Below, piece by piece: positions 51,201 to 61,435 of a stretch of DNA of 64,000 nucleotides. The stretch comes from Metridium senile (lineage: Eukaryota > Cnidaria > Anthozoa > Actiniaria > Metridiidae): contig OX459101.1 in the NCBI GenBank assembly GCA_949775045.1, positions 7,702,394 to 7,766,393 on the forward strand, read 5' to 3'. The first letter of the stretch is position 1, and every line of letters begins with the position of its first letter. The notes below the pieces were generated by a model. It searched no databases. It saw only the letters and a program-made list of their open reading frames with translations, and was not told the DNA's origin. Made by a program: the position numbers and the translations under genes.

Positions 51201-52404
51201 CAATACGACGTCAACGGTTCTTTAATACTAGATAGAATATTAAATATCGTCGTTTACGAGTCGCGAAGCGAAGAGATATTGTATCGCCACTAAGCGATGA
51301 TTATCGAGTCGCGAAGAAAATTAGAATACACACAAAATACTTCTTTAAACTATTCTAAACCTTGGCAATCCTCAGACCTCTGGCATCCAGTTATTTACTA
51401 AAGGTCAATCGTACTACGAAAGCAAACTAATAACCGTTGGAAAACTATAAATAAATCGACGGTTAAAGCGATCTGAATTGAAGAAGATTTAGACGCGTTT
51501 TTATATCATTATAAATCCTGATGGCCGTTAAAAATCTTCCTAAACTTTAAATGTTTCATTAGTGAGGAAAATGTTTATATTTTGGCTTAGAAAATATTTA
51601 AAATGCTACTAGGTCAATAATATTTTGAATGTCATTAACGTACTAAGTAACACAGGATGCCCAATCCCACAGATCATTATAATATTAACTAAGCATGCGC
51701 AATAGAAACCGGAACTCCAAAATCGGAGCTGAAAATTCCGTTCCCCCAGAGTCTAATGTCGGGCGCCATAAGACCGCTGACAAAAAGCCAGACGTGACGC
51801 TGGGCTCGAGATTGGGTGTATATCTTATGCATATATTTACAAGACTAACCTCAATAATATCCAACAGGACTTTTCTAGTTTCTTGTACAGTGTAAGGCAA
51901 AGTCTGGCTTTCTATGTACTTATCATGTAGCACAGCCATTGTAGATTCTACTATCTCTTGTACAATGTCAAACACAAAGTCCTCTTCATCTTCCACCTGA
52001 AGCATTTGATTCCTGGCACATAAAAATTGGTATGAAGAAGAGAGCAAGTAGCAATATAATTGGTCATGTTTCCCTCTTCGCATTGTTAAGTTTTTTTTCT
52101 TGGTGAAAGAAAACATTGATACTAAAATATCGACAAGTTATTTTTTTATTAAAAAAAAATACTTAAAATTTTATTATAAAAGTATACACGATAATGATTA
52201 TGATACTGTCGTGATTTTATCATACACAATGCCAGTAAAACTAATGAAGTATAGACGTAACACACTGGGAAATAAACATAGAAATCGTTGTTTTACTTAC
52301 CAGTCTGACTCCGTGAATCTTCCAGGTACAACATCATTGCTCACAGGCGGCGGTGGAGCTGACTGAGCTGGAGTTTTCGTCTTTTCTTGACGTGATTTAC
52401 TCAT
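42211..52404 (-). CDS. C2orf81 orthologue, uncharacterised protein (11 exons)
   Basis: Orthologue of the vertebrate protein C2orf81, whose molecular function is not established. Exons in transcript order: 52404-52301, 52012-51850, 50620-50551, 49571-49427, 48732-48600, 47748-47560, 46388-46284, 45613-45510, 45034-44827, 44187-44116, 42390-42211. The sum is 1473 nt (490 residues); phases agree at every junction. The conserved N-terminal region reads DVVPGRFTESDW, DEEDFVFDIVQEI, LPYTVQETRKVLLDIIE, WQFLACDSGE, DPTW and TDSWAQGSVPV; the human protein has the same order and an identical TDSWAQGSVPV. The middle is Pro/Ser-rich, probably disordered. KDVVYDEWGNV and GVVVREGDVVRRGPLQ are further short conserved-looking motifs. 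No signal peptide or membrane segment is visible. Identification rests on recalled human sequence; I am confident of it. Confidence 0.88.
42820..43055. mobile_element. 236-bp inverted-repeat element
   Basis: Arms of about 70 bp begin AAGGGCCGTTTACAGTAGCA and contain GCGACAAGAGCTGTGATTTC and its inverse. Located in the last intron of the C2orf81-like gene. Confidence 0.8.
43085..43195. repeat. purine-rich GGGAGGAGGGAGAAA repeats
   Basis: Two tandem units of AAATGGTCTAAAAAATTAGG follow; similar purine-rich sequence occurs at 42570-42670. Confidence 0.6.
43230..43440 (+). mobile_element. Penelope-terminus-like fragment
   Basis: Contains GACGAAGGGCTAAAG, TTCGAAACGTCAGTAAAG and then ATCAAACACCGACGCAGCC. 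Same family as 21950-22080 and 48330-48590, with the hammerhead-like GAAACGTC core. Confidence 0.5.
43869..44017. mobile_element. 149-bp MITE with TACAGTGGTACCTC ends, copy 2
   Basis: Terminal arms TACAGTGGTACCTCTATTAAG and its inverse are nearly perfect over about 22 bp. Partner of 18804-18970. Confidence 0.85.
44234..44382. mobile_element. 149-bp MITE, copy 2
   Basis: Same family as 13140-13280, with GTTGGTTGGCAAAACCATAA and CACTGTACGTCCA. It lies in the intron upstream of the exon 44187-44116. Confidence 0.8.
44400..44700. repeat. GAATGAATGGATG-type simple repeats
   Basis: Degenerate AATG/GATG tetranucleotide repeats; the - strand frames through them are artefacts. Confidence 0.8.
45181..45414. 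repeat. direct duplication in an intron
   Basis: Two copies share AAAAGACATAAGAAAATGAC and GATTATTCCTA; distance about 175 bp. Intron between exons 45613-45510 and 45034-44827. Confidence 0.65.
45690..46150. other. intron with G-run and GGGAACAAGGG-type repeats
   Basis: A run of T then G at about 45700-45718 and diverged GGGAACA repeats at 45935-46130. No gene found. Confidence 0.55.
46896..47107. mobile_element. hairpin element AGTCCCC/AGGGACT, copy 2
   Basis: Ends TATAGTCCCCTTCACAGTTC and its near inverse; inner arms TTGCAAGCTCAATGTTC and inverse. Partner of 15633-15842. Confidence 0.7.
47280..47450. repeat. copy of the ACAATATGA palindromic family
   Basis: Carries TCATAAGTTCTATACAATAT and a central hairpin, CTCAATGGCTCTTCGACTCG... 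to GCTCATATTGTATA. Related to 7480-7850. Confidence 0.55.
48330..48590. mobile_element. two tandem Penelope-terminus-like fragments
   Basis: Repeated TTTACGGTGTTACAAATT..., CTATTACCTATCGTTTATAT and CAGCCTATACTAG-type sequence. The unit ends only 10 bp from the exon border at 48600. Confidence 0.55.
49060..49320. repeat. AATGAATGAATA-type simple repeats
   Basis: Degenerate tetranucleotide repeats in the intron preceding exon 48732-48600; frames of the FIHLF type on the - strand are artefacts. Confidence 0.8.
49737..50380. mobile_element. 644-bp TTAA-bounded inverted-repeat element
   Basis: Begins TTAAGGACATTCACAGGCA and ends TGCCCGTGAACGTCCTTAA. Size, TTAAGGAC ends and an internal GGGTCAC pair (49849 and 50202) resemble 40315-40952. 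It occupies most of the intron between exons 50620-50551 and 49571-49427. Confidence 0.7.
50650..50750. repeat. palindromic repeat
   Basis: ACAGTATGTTTTGTGGTC and its inverse GACCACAAAACATACT flank a centre with two CCGAGGGAAACA units. Confidence 0.65.
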
Positions 52405-53164
52405 GTTGACGTTTACAGCAGAAACTCGCTTCCGAAAAAAGTACTTTTAGACCATTGCAAAAAGCAACAACGTAAACAGTGCTGCCAGAAATAAAGTTAA
52501 ATATTGGAAAAACAATTCTAAAATGTTTTTTGCCTTAAAAAATGACCAGAAAGTAATAAAATTTTGGAAATTATTAGATATTTGTATACAAGACCAAAAA
52601 CAAAATGGCGGAAAGTTTATTATAATCTTGTTGCTAAGCATTGCTGGTGCCCAGTCTCTCAACACCAATCTCAACAGGAAGCCCAAAAATATACGAAATT
52701 TGCAACACCGTAAAAAAAAAACATAACTTTATTGACGTTTCGAGCTTTAGCCCTTTGTCATTAACAAATAATAATAACAATAAATAATACTGAGATTTAT
52801 GCAGCAAAAATATATCAGATAGAAATTGCCATTTTACACATTTATATGAGGCTTCCTAATTGGCCATTATATGAAAATTGGTATATGAAAAATGTAACGC
52901 CGGAAAGGCTTGGATCTCCGTCAATTTGCGTAAACTTAGGGAGCAGTCATTAATTACTGGGGGGGGGGGGGAGGAAAGGCTGGTAGGTTTAGGGGGGCTA
53001 AGATTTTTTGGGCTTTAGTTTGGGGAGGGACAAAACATTTAGGGCTGACATTTAAGGGGAGGGTCATTTTATGGGCTTGAATTTGGAGAGGGCCACACTT
53101 TTTTGGGCTTGGATTTGGGGAGGGACAATAAGTTTTGGGTTGATGTTTCAGAAATTTTACCGCC
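52405..53164. other. intergenic, 5' flank of C2orf81-like gene
   Basis: Holds the promoter side of the C2orf81-like gene, a Penelope-terminus-like fragment at 52690-52770 and G-rich GGGGAGGG repeats at 52955-53130 starting with a long G run. No gene recognised. Confidence 0.5.
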
Positions 53165-56100
53165 CAAATGTCAATGATATACTAATGACATGATAATGAC
53201 ATGATAATGACATGACAATGACATGATAATGACATGACAATGATATACTAATGACATGACAATGATATAATAATGATATGGCAATGACATAATAATGATA
53301 CGACAATGATATACTAATGACCTGACAATGACATAATAATGACATGACAATGACATAATATTGATATGACAATGATTATACATTACATTACAAATGATAT
53401 ACTGTTAATGATATGATAATGATATGGCAATATCCTAATAATATGACAATATGATAATGATATAACAATATAATAAGGATATGACAATATGATAACAATA
53501 TGACAATAATATGATAACAATATGATATGACAATATGCTAACGATATGACAATGATAACGATATGACAATATGATAACGATATGACAATATGCTAATGAT
53601 ATGACAATATGCTAATGATATGACAATATGATAATGATATGACAATATGATAATGATACAACAATATGCTAATGATATGACAATATGCTAATATGCTAAT
53701 GATATGACAATATGCTAATATGCTAGTGATATGACAATAGGCTAATGATATGACAATATGCTAATGATATGACCATATGCTAATGATATGACAATATGCT
53801 AATGATATGACCATATGCTAATGATATGACCATATGCTAATGATATGACAATATGCTAATGATATTACAATATGCTAATGATATGACAATAATATGATAA
53901 CAATATGACAATTATATGATAGCGATATGACAATGATATGACAATATGCTAACGATATGACAATATGCTAATGATATGACAATATGCTAATGATATGACA
54001 ATATGCTAATGATATGACAATATGATAATGATATGACAATATGATATGACAATATGCTAATAATATGACAAAATGCTAATGATATGACAATATGCTAATG
54101 ATATAACAATAATATGACAATATGCTAATGACATGACAATATGCTAATGATATGACAATATGCTAATGATATGAATATAATATGATAACGATATGACAAT
54201 ATGCTAACAATATGACAATAATATGCTAACGATATGACATTATGCTAAAGATATGACAATAATATGCTAACGATATGACAATAATATGATAATGATGTGA
54301 CAATATGCTAATATGACAATAATATGCTAACGATATGACAATATGCTAATGATATGGTAATATGTTAATGATATTACAATAATTTGCTAATGATATGTTA
54401 ATGATAGATTATAATGACATGCCAATGATATACTAATAGGACAACAATAATAATTAACAACAGCAACACAAAAGAACAATGAGGAAACCGATATGACAAT
54501 GAAATGACATGACAAGGAATTATGATGATGATATATTAATGATATACTAATGATAATGATATACTGATGATATAACAATGATTTGACAATATGATATACA
54601 ATGATATATTTGGCAAAATGATAATGATATACTAATGATACGCTAATTATATTCTAATATTATGATAATGATATACTGTTGAAATGATCGATATACTAAC
54701 GATGTGATAATGATATGACAACAATAAATATAACTATATGACAATGATAGGACAATGATACGACAACAAAATGACAGTGATATGACAACGATATTATTAA
54801 GTCAGGAGTGAATGGGTTTGGGGAAAGTAATTAGCAAACAACACAAAAAAAGCTCTTTTATTTCTAACTTGAAAAATTAGATTGTGTGAAGAAAGAAAGG
54901 AGAGAAAGTGTGAAAGAGTGTGATATAACAATAACGATATAACAATGATAATGATATGACAATGATATAACAATGATAACGATATGACAATGACATGACA
55001 ATGATATGACAATGACAAAGATATGATAATGACAACGATATGACAATGACAATGATATGACAGTGACAAAGATATGATAATGACAACGATATGACAATGA
55101 CAACTATATGACAATGACAAAGATATGATAATGACAACGACAACTATATGACAATATGACAATGATATGAATATATGCTTACAATATGACAATAATATGC
55201 TAACAGTATGCTAATGATATGACAGTATGTTAATGATATGACAATAATATGCTAATGATATGACAGTGATATGACAATATGCTAATGATATGACAATATG
55301 CTAATGATATGACAATATGCTAACAATATGACAATAATTAATGCTAACAATATGCTAATGATATGACAATAATTAATGCTAACAATATGATAATGATATG
55401 ACAATATGCTAATCAATGACAATGATATACTAATGTGATATATACAATGATATGATGATGTACTAATGATATGATAATGATGTATGATATACAATGATAT
55501 ATTTGGCAAAATGATGATATACTAATGATATAATTGATATACTAATGATACGCTAATTATATTCTAATATTATGATAATGATATACTGTTGAAATGATCG
55601 ATATACTAACGATGTGATAATGATATACTGATATGACAACAATAAATATAACTATATGACAATGATAGGACAATGATAGGACAACAAAATGAAAGTGATA
55701 TGACAACGATATTATTAAGTCATAGGAGTGAATGGGTTTGGGGAAAGTAATTAGCAAACAACACAAAAAAAGCTCTTTTATTTCTAACTTGAAAAATTAG
55801 ATTGTGTGAAGAAAGAAAGGAGAGAAAGTGTGAAAGAGGAAGTTAGAGTGAGATAGGAGAACCCAAATCAGAAATATAATAACAATAATATGACAATGAT
55901 ATGACAATGATATAACAATGATAATGATATGACAATGATAACGATATAACAATGATAATGATATGACAATGATATAACAATGATAATTATAACAACGATA
56001 TGACAATGACAACGATATGACAATGACAACGATATGACAATGATAACGATATTACAATGACAACGATATGACAATGATAACGATATGACAATGACAACGA

Positions 56101-56440
56101 TATGACAATGACAACGATATGACAACGATATGACAACGATATGACAATGACAACGATATGACAATGACAACGATATGACAATGATATGACAATGACAACG
56201 ATATGACAATGACAACGATATGACAATGACAACGATATGACAATGATAACGATATGACAATGACAACGATATGACAATGATATGACAATGACAATGACAA
56301 TGATATGACAAAGATATGACAATGACAACGATATGACAATGACAACGGTATGACAATGATAACGATATGACAATGATATGACAACGATATGACAATGACA
56401 ACGATATGACAATGACAACGATATGACAATGGCATGACAA
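53165..56440. repeat. TATGACAATG satellite, about 3.3 kb
   Basis: Imperfect repeats of ATGACAATGATA, ATGCTAATGATATGACAAT (53.5-54.4 kb) and a 17-18-bp ATGACAACGATATGACA unit (55.98-56.44 kb). A unique-looking block at 54592-54919 (GTGAATGGGTTTGGGGAAAG, AAAAGCTCTTTTATTTC) recurs at 55490-55838, which shows a segmental duplication of about 900 bp. The long - strand frames (HCHIVVIVISLS type) come from the repeat and are not genes. Confidence 0.92.
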
Positions 56441-56441
56441 T

Positions 56442-56617
56442 GACCTCTTTACCTCACTATGTAAATTGCCCATTTCAGACCACGTGTTATTCCCTTGAGA
56501 ATTGTTCTTTTATGATGAACGTGTTATATAATTTACATGTGAAAGAAACAATTTCCATGCAAGGGTAGCATCACGTGATCTGAAATGGGACAACAAAAAA
56601 AGAAAGGTAAAGAGGTC
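56442..56617. mobile_element. 176-bp MITE, GACCTCTTTACC ends, copy 1
   Basis: Ends GACCTCTTTACC and GGTAAAGAGGTC, with inner arms CCCATTTCAGACCACGTG and inverse. A second copy in opposite orientation is at 57497-57644. Confidence 0.85.
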
Positions 56618-56627
56618 TATTGCTTAC

Positions 56628-56702
56628 CTTTACACTGAAGAGGACAACCACAGCTAATCCCAGGACTGACCAAAACCTTTTTTGCATGAAACTGAACAGC
56701 AT
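56628..56702 (-). CDS. candidate signal-peptide first exon of an unknown gene
   Basis: An ATG at 56702 opens 25 codons: a short basic n-region (MQKRFW) and a hydrophobic core (VLGLAVVVLFSV), ending exactly at a strong donor AAG/GTAAGC. This is the typical layout of a first exon of a secreted or membrane protein. The intron starts 10 bp before a MITE, and further along this strand lies the satellite. No second exon was found before the C2orf81-like gene, so the rest may be lost or lie within the repeat region. It may also be chance. Confidence 0.3.
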
Positions 56703-57115
56703 CAAGAAAGCACCAACGAATGAAAATTTGAAAATAATGGGAAACTACACATTTTGAGAAGACTTCGAGCTAAGTAACTCCCCGGGCAAATGAGAAGGAG
56801 ACTGGATCAAAGTGGTGAGCTACAAAACAGGATTGTTAATGTGTGTGGTGTTGGCAAGTACATGAAATACTCTGGCTGTTTTACATTTGCTGTTGCTAAG
56901 TTGCTGAACTGTAAAACTATAAAAGGACCATCCATTTGATGAAGTTTTATTTCTTATGTTTACTAGGAATGGCTAGTGTTCACACATACTCCAGCAAATC
57001 TGACAAATTGATATTAACTTTTTGATATACAGTTCACTATCATATAATATTATTAAATATGTTAATACACAATCATATTCTATATTTTGTGTCATAATGT
57101 ATTTCTTTAATAATT

Positions 57116-57411
57116 TATTCACTATTTCAAAAATAGTTGTCGCAAACACAGCCATGGTCCACACTCTGAAGCCTGCAAAGGATGTCGGTATTTCTTCTCT
57201 TGTTATCGATATATTCATAGCATATTTTGGTTGTATGTGTTTGTTTTATATGACCATAACAAGTTGTTATTATGGTAGACATAAATAGAAATATTTCTTT
57301 AAAAAACGTGCAATAAATCACAAACTAAGTCCATGTAACAGACATCCTTTGCGGGCTTTAGAGTGTGGACTGTAGCTTCGGCTGCGACAACGATTTTTGA
57401 AATAGGTGTAT
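57116..57411. mobile_element. 296-bp relative of the TACACCTATTTC MITE
   Basis: Left part TTTCAAAAATAGTTGTCGCA and GTCCACACTCTGAAG; right end GCGACAACGATTTTTGAAAT and AGGTGTA. It matches 35607-35760 at both ends with a longer spacer. Confidence 0.7.
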
Positions 57412-57496
57412 ATAGAGAGAGCATTAATATTTGTCGATGCTACTGATGCTAACTTTTAGAATTCTTTAAACTGATTTCTACAAGTCAGTCCCGTTA

Positions 57497-57644
57497 GACC
57501 TCTTTACCTTCCTTGTTTGTTGTCCCATTTCAGATCACGTGATGCTACCCTTGGGAATGGTTTCTTTCACATGTAAATGATATAACACATTCATCATAAA
57601 CACGTGGTCTGAAATGGGCAATTTGCATACGGAGGTAAAGAGGT
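57497..57644. mobile_element. 148-bp MITE, GACCTCTTTACC ends, copy 2
   Basis: Inverse copy of 56442-56617, with CATCACGTGATC-type arms (here GATCACGTGATGCTACCC). Confidence 0.85.
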
Positions 57645-57726
57645 ATGTTCACTCTGTCAGAAATATTTTTTGCGAACCAAAGTATTGACAAAGGGCTTAA
57701 ACTGGGTTCAACTTAAAAATTATTTT

Positions 57727-57855
57727 AGAGTTCAACCCAATGGCTACCCTGAGAGCAGAGGTTCTTTTCTCTTATCCTTAGAGTTACATGCTCGTTGCTC
57801 TAAGGGTAAGTGAACAGAACCTTTGCTCGCAAGGTACCCAATGGCTGAATTACAT
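57727..57855. repeat. inverted repeat, AATGGCTACCCTGAGAG arms
   Basis: Arms ATGGCTACCCTGAGAGCAGA and the inverse of GCTCGCAAGGTACCCAT are imperfectly complementary. Non-coding. Confidence 0.5.
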
Positions 57856-57989
57856 ATTCATATTAATAATAATTAGAAAAGATAGTTACAAATTTATATA
57901 TAAATATGTAAATTGACAAAATTTAGCTACAAAATATAAAAACTCTAATCTTATAATATATACAATGCTATTATATAAAAATTCTTAAT

Positions 57990-58690
57990 ATAAAAATGTT
58001 ATGTTAAAATCGAATAATAAAATATACGAAAGCTAATTGTAATAATTAATAAATATATGTATAAGAAGCTAGCTATTTTTAAATATTAGAATATTCAAAG
58101 TTTTATTATTGCCTCAAGCATAAAAAGAAAGTGCTTTTAAAGCGGTCTGTCTTGTACGTACTTGGGTACTAAAAAAAGCCTTTTACATCTGAGAGAGTAT
58201 CCTTGGTTGTTTAATGAAGGCAACAAGCTATTCAAACGGTTGCTCTTATCTTGTAATATTTCTTTGAATAGTTTATTACAGATGGTGTTAAGAAGGATTG
58301 GGCTCCCTGTGTACTAGCTAGATGACCCGTGAGGCCTTGCGGGTTTAGAGAGCACATGGTGTGCTTTTGACTGAGTTTCATGCATAGGTTAGTTCCGGGA
58401 TTCTATATAGTTTGCTTTAGTTTTCTTAAACAAAAGGTTTCCAAATGTGACCTCTCGGAAACAGATGGCTTCATTATACATGTAGTAGACTTCAATGGTC
58501 GGAATTCAAACAATCTCAAGTGCTTCCTTGTAAGCGTAATAAGGGAAAATGATGGACAGTGCTCTTTTTAGGATACCAGCCTCTAGCTCTGATATTGAAT
58601 ATTTGAAAGCTAGCTGTGAAAAACTAGCATGGTGTATGATAGAATAGATCTTGTAGAAGGATCTCAATGAGGTTAATAGTCAAGCACCCA
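57990..58690 (-). mobile_element. degenerate LINE, C-terminal part
   Basis: Reads on the - strand as SELEAGILKRALSIIF and YAYKEALEIV, matching the region after the RT domain in L2/CR1-type LINE proteins (usually LE..QKRALSIIFP..SY.EAL). A stop follows, and the remainder to about 58000 carries traces such as NRLNSLLPSLNNQGYSLR. Dead. It is probably the same LINE as 60305-60790, on the same strand. Confidence 0.55.
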
Positions 58691-58979
58691 ACAGCCCAAC
58701 AATTAACCCTCCAGCGTCAAATGAAACAAAGTTTAACCATCAAGTGTCAAAAAAATTAAATGTCAATTCCGAAAGATATGCTGTAAAACGAAATACTCGT
58801 GTAAAAAAACATCAACCAAGCCCTCAACCCTTGAAAAATATCCTGTTGCATGACATAAAGTCACAGATTAACTGCTAGTGGTATAATTTGTAAAACAATC
58901 ATTACATAATGAGTTAATTATTTATATTTTCACCTCAAAAAGGATAATTTACCTTAAACGTCAAAAAGACAACCTTTTA

Positions 58980-60304
58980 GATGTTTTGTTTAGTATATGT
59001 GTAAATATACATCTTCTTAAATGAGTGATTGAGTGAGGCCTTGCTACTATATAGGTGTATTTATTGAGGGTCTGAGCTTTCGCCGTCAACGGCATCATCA
59101 GAGACTAAATGATTAAATATTTACATGTTCTAAATACGCGTGTGGTTGATCAACCGTAAAGATTAAAACAATAGTAGATCTAGTTCACTGCTTTCCTCAC
59201 GGGAGTTGATGGTAGGCTTGTTTTTCTTAATATAGAATGCCTCTAGAATTCTGAGGTTCAATGGATCTCTCTCGTTGTCGATGATGGAAATTAGTAGTGT
59301 TTCTTTAGTACATTGACAAGTGTTGATGTGTTTGTAGATAGATGATTTGCTGGATGTTGTCTGTTCTTTAATGCGGTCGTGGAGGTGTCGTATGGTGCTA
59401 CCAATGTATATAGAATGACATTTCGAGCATGTGATTTTGTAAACGACACACTTCTTGAAGCAGAGTTTAGTTGACGCAATGGTACAGTTTTTAAGTGTGC
59501 ACTTAGCAGGTGTTGACTTGGGTTTGAGGGCTTGGCGGAGTGAGGAGGATTTGTGGACAATTCTCACATTGAAGCCTTCTTGTTTGAAGATTGTCGGAGA
59601 TGTACGGTGTCGTTAGGTATAGCCATTTGGTGTTTTGAGGGTGCGGCATTGTGGGATGTTGTGTTCTTGACGATTTTGTACTTTCAATGACATGTTTAGG
59701 GTATCCGTTCATTTCCAAGATTTGGTCTAGTTCATCAAGGCGGGTTTGTTTGGTACAAGGTAGGCTGCATCTCTCTTCAATTCTTTTACGCTCATTCCTA
59801 ATGACGTTCTTTTTTGTTGATAGCGGGATGTCTGCTCTGTAATGGACAAACAGCGGTTTCTTAGCTTTCTTCTTGAAAAAATCAAAGGAACTTTCTCCAC
59901 TGGTCTTAATGGTGATGTTGAAGTCTAATAACGAAGGTGAGTGTCCATCAGGTGTTTGTTTAGGATATTCAATCTCGAAATTGATCGATGTGTGGATGCT
60001 ATTGATCTCTTCGTGGAATCTGTTAGCGCTAGCTTCGTCTTTGGTTTGAAGGTAGACATCATCTACATATCTGCTGTAGTGGTCAATGTGAGTGGAGGAT
60101 GATAATGCGACTCTCTCGAGTCTGTCCATGAAGAGGATGGCTAGTATGCCTGATACATTAGATCCCATGGGTAGCCCTTGGTTTTGGAGATTTGAAGGTG
60201 AAATATACGTTTTCTAGAACCACTGTAAGTAAGTTCTTGATGTCTTCGCCGTTGAAATGATTGATGATTGATGTGCCGATGTGTTGAAATGATTGATGAT
60301 TGAA
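58980..60304 (-). mobile_element. 5'-truncated Penelope-like element with GIY-YIG endonuclease
   Basis: A reverse-transcriptase part reads LPMGSNVSGILA, HYSRYVDDVYLQ (catalytic YVDD) and KKNVIRNERKRI (about 60215-59585). After a frameshift near 59570-59590 it continues as a GIY-YIG endonuclease (VVYKITCSKCHSIYIGST, HLHDRIKE) to the TAA at 59163. RT plus C-terminal GIY-YIG is diagnostic of Penelope-like elements. The N-terminal half of RT is missing, another frame change lies near 60170-60220, and the 5' side abuts LINE sequence. Non-functional. The 3' limit near 58980 is approximate. Confidence 0.85.
59071..59105 (-). ncRNA. hammerhead-ribozyme-like motif of the Penelope-like element
   Basis: On the - strand: GTCT, then the perfect box CTGATGA, then TGCCGTTGACGGC (stem GCCG/CGGC with loop TTGA), then GAAAGCTC and AGAC. 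GTCT and AGAC can form helix I; AGCT is a palindromic, nearly absent helix III, followed by the expected C at the cleavage site. This is the layout known for hammerheads in Penelope-like elements, which work as dimers. It lies about 60 bp past the GIY-YIG stop codon. Catalytic activity is not shown. Confidence 0.55.
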
Positions 60305-60790
60305 GTGATCTGGCGAATGAAATTCTTAGCTCTTTGCATTTGTCACTATTGAGTTGGACCCTGTTTAGTGAGTCACCATTGAATGACTCCATTGACAATG
60401 TAATGTCAGTTGTGTTACAATCGTTTCCTTTGATGACAATCTCAAATGCATGTTGTCATATCATCAACGTACTTCCATATCAGGCCATTAAGGGTGTTGA
60501 TATCCAAATAATTAATTACGTCAAGAAAAAAAACATGGACCTAATTTGTTACCCTGAGAGACACCTGATGGTTCTGTGCCCCACCCAGAGAAACAGTTTT
60601 CTGAAAGTTTGATTCGCTGAGAATGGTCAGACAAAAATTCAATGATCCAGTTAGTTATGTTGTTTAATTAGCATGTCCAAAGCTTGTCCACAAGGATTGA
60701 GTGGTCAATCAAAACAAAAAAGGTATGATTGTTGCTGTTTCCATCTGTTCCCTTCCCCAGTAGTTGGAAGACTTCAGGATCGCACTGTAT
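60305..60790 (-). mobile_element. degenerate LINE reverse-transcriptase fragment
   Basis: On the - strand: DHSILVDKLW, NNITNWIIEFLSDHSQRI, TEPSGVSQGNKLGP, then after frame changes WKYVDDMTT and RVQLNSDKCKELRISF. These are the RT palm motifs of L2/CR1-type LINEs, including the YVDD catalytic box. Several stops and frameshifts are present. It ends where the Penelope-like element begins. Confidence 0.8.
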
Positions 60791-61189
60791 TGCTTAATTA
60801 GGACTGTCAAGTAATCATATCATAGACCAAATCGCATCATCACAAGCTCAACACTTAGACAAAGACCAGAAACAACACCTTATGTCATGATTATGACTAA
60901 CAATTATCCTCTTTCTATCTTTCAAAAAGTCACCAAAACAAGACCACCCTTAGGGCCTGTAGAACAGACTTACAGGCCAACCAGTGCTTCCATCTTACAG
61001 ATCCACCACTGGGATCCTGTTACTGGAGATCTTCTCTGTGGGTTTTATCCCTGCCTAACGTAGTGTAGCAAATCTTGTAAATAAGTTTAAAAAATTCATG
61101 AATAATTAATGAGACATTTTGAAAAGAAATCATGACCATGACGAGTGTTGTAAATCTGATACAACACTAGTGTTGTATATCCTGATTTG

Positions 61190-61400
61190 CATAAGTTTTA
61201 ACTGGTAATTTTACGGCAAAATCTATTTTAATCTTGAAAATTTTGGTAAAATATGAAAGAGCTAACCTAGACATTTTTTAAGTAGTTTACAACATTCGCG
61301 TCCGTGTTGTATCGGCGATACAATCGCGCGCCTTCGGCTTGCGATTGTATCTGCCGATACAACACGGCCGCTCATGTTGTAAACATTACAAATAAAATAA
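61190..61400. repeat. copy of the palindromic family with long central hairpin
   Basis: GTGTTGTATCGGCGATACAA, GCGCGCCTTCGGCTTGCG and the inverse form a long perfect-like hairpin; the left flank (AATATGAAAGAGCTAA) relates it to 7480-7850 and 47280-47450. Confidence 0.6.
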
Positions 61401-61435
61401 AACCACTGTGCTTCAATATGTAGAAGGTGTTTCAG

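Noticed and set aside
51850..51996. Shorter C2orf81 exon 2 beginning at GTGGAAGATG (51996)
   Set aside because: That acceptor leaves exon 1 and exon 2 out of phase. The acceptor at 52013-52014 gives W-NQMLQVEDEED, in phase and aligned with the vertebrate protein.
53165..56440. Possible CRISPR array
   Set aside because: Short direct repeats without regular unique spacers, in a eukaryotic context; this is satellite DNA.
55868..56473. Long - strand reading frames of HCHIVVIVISLS type over the satellite
   Set aside because: All three frames are open because the repeat unit lacks stops; composition is purely periodic and there is no initiation or splice context.
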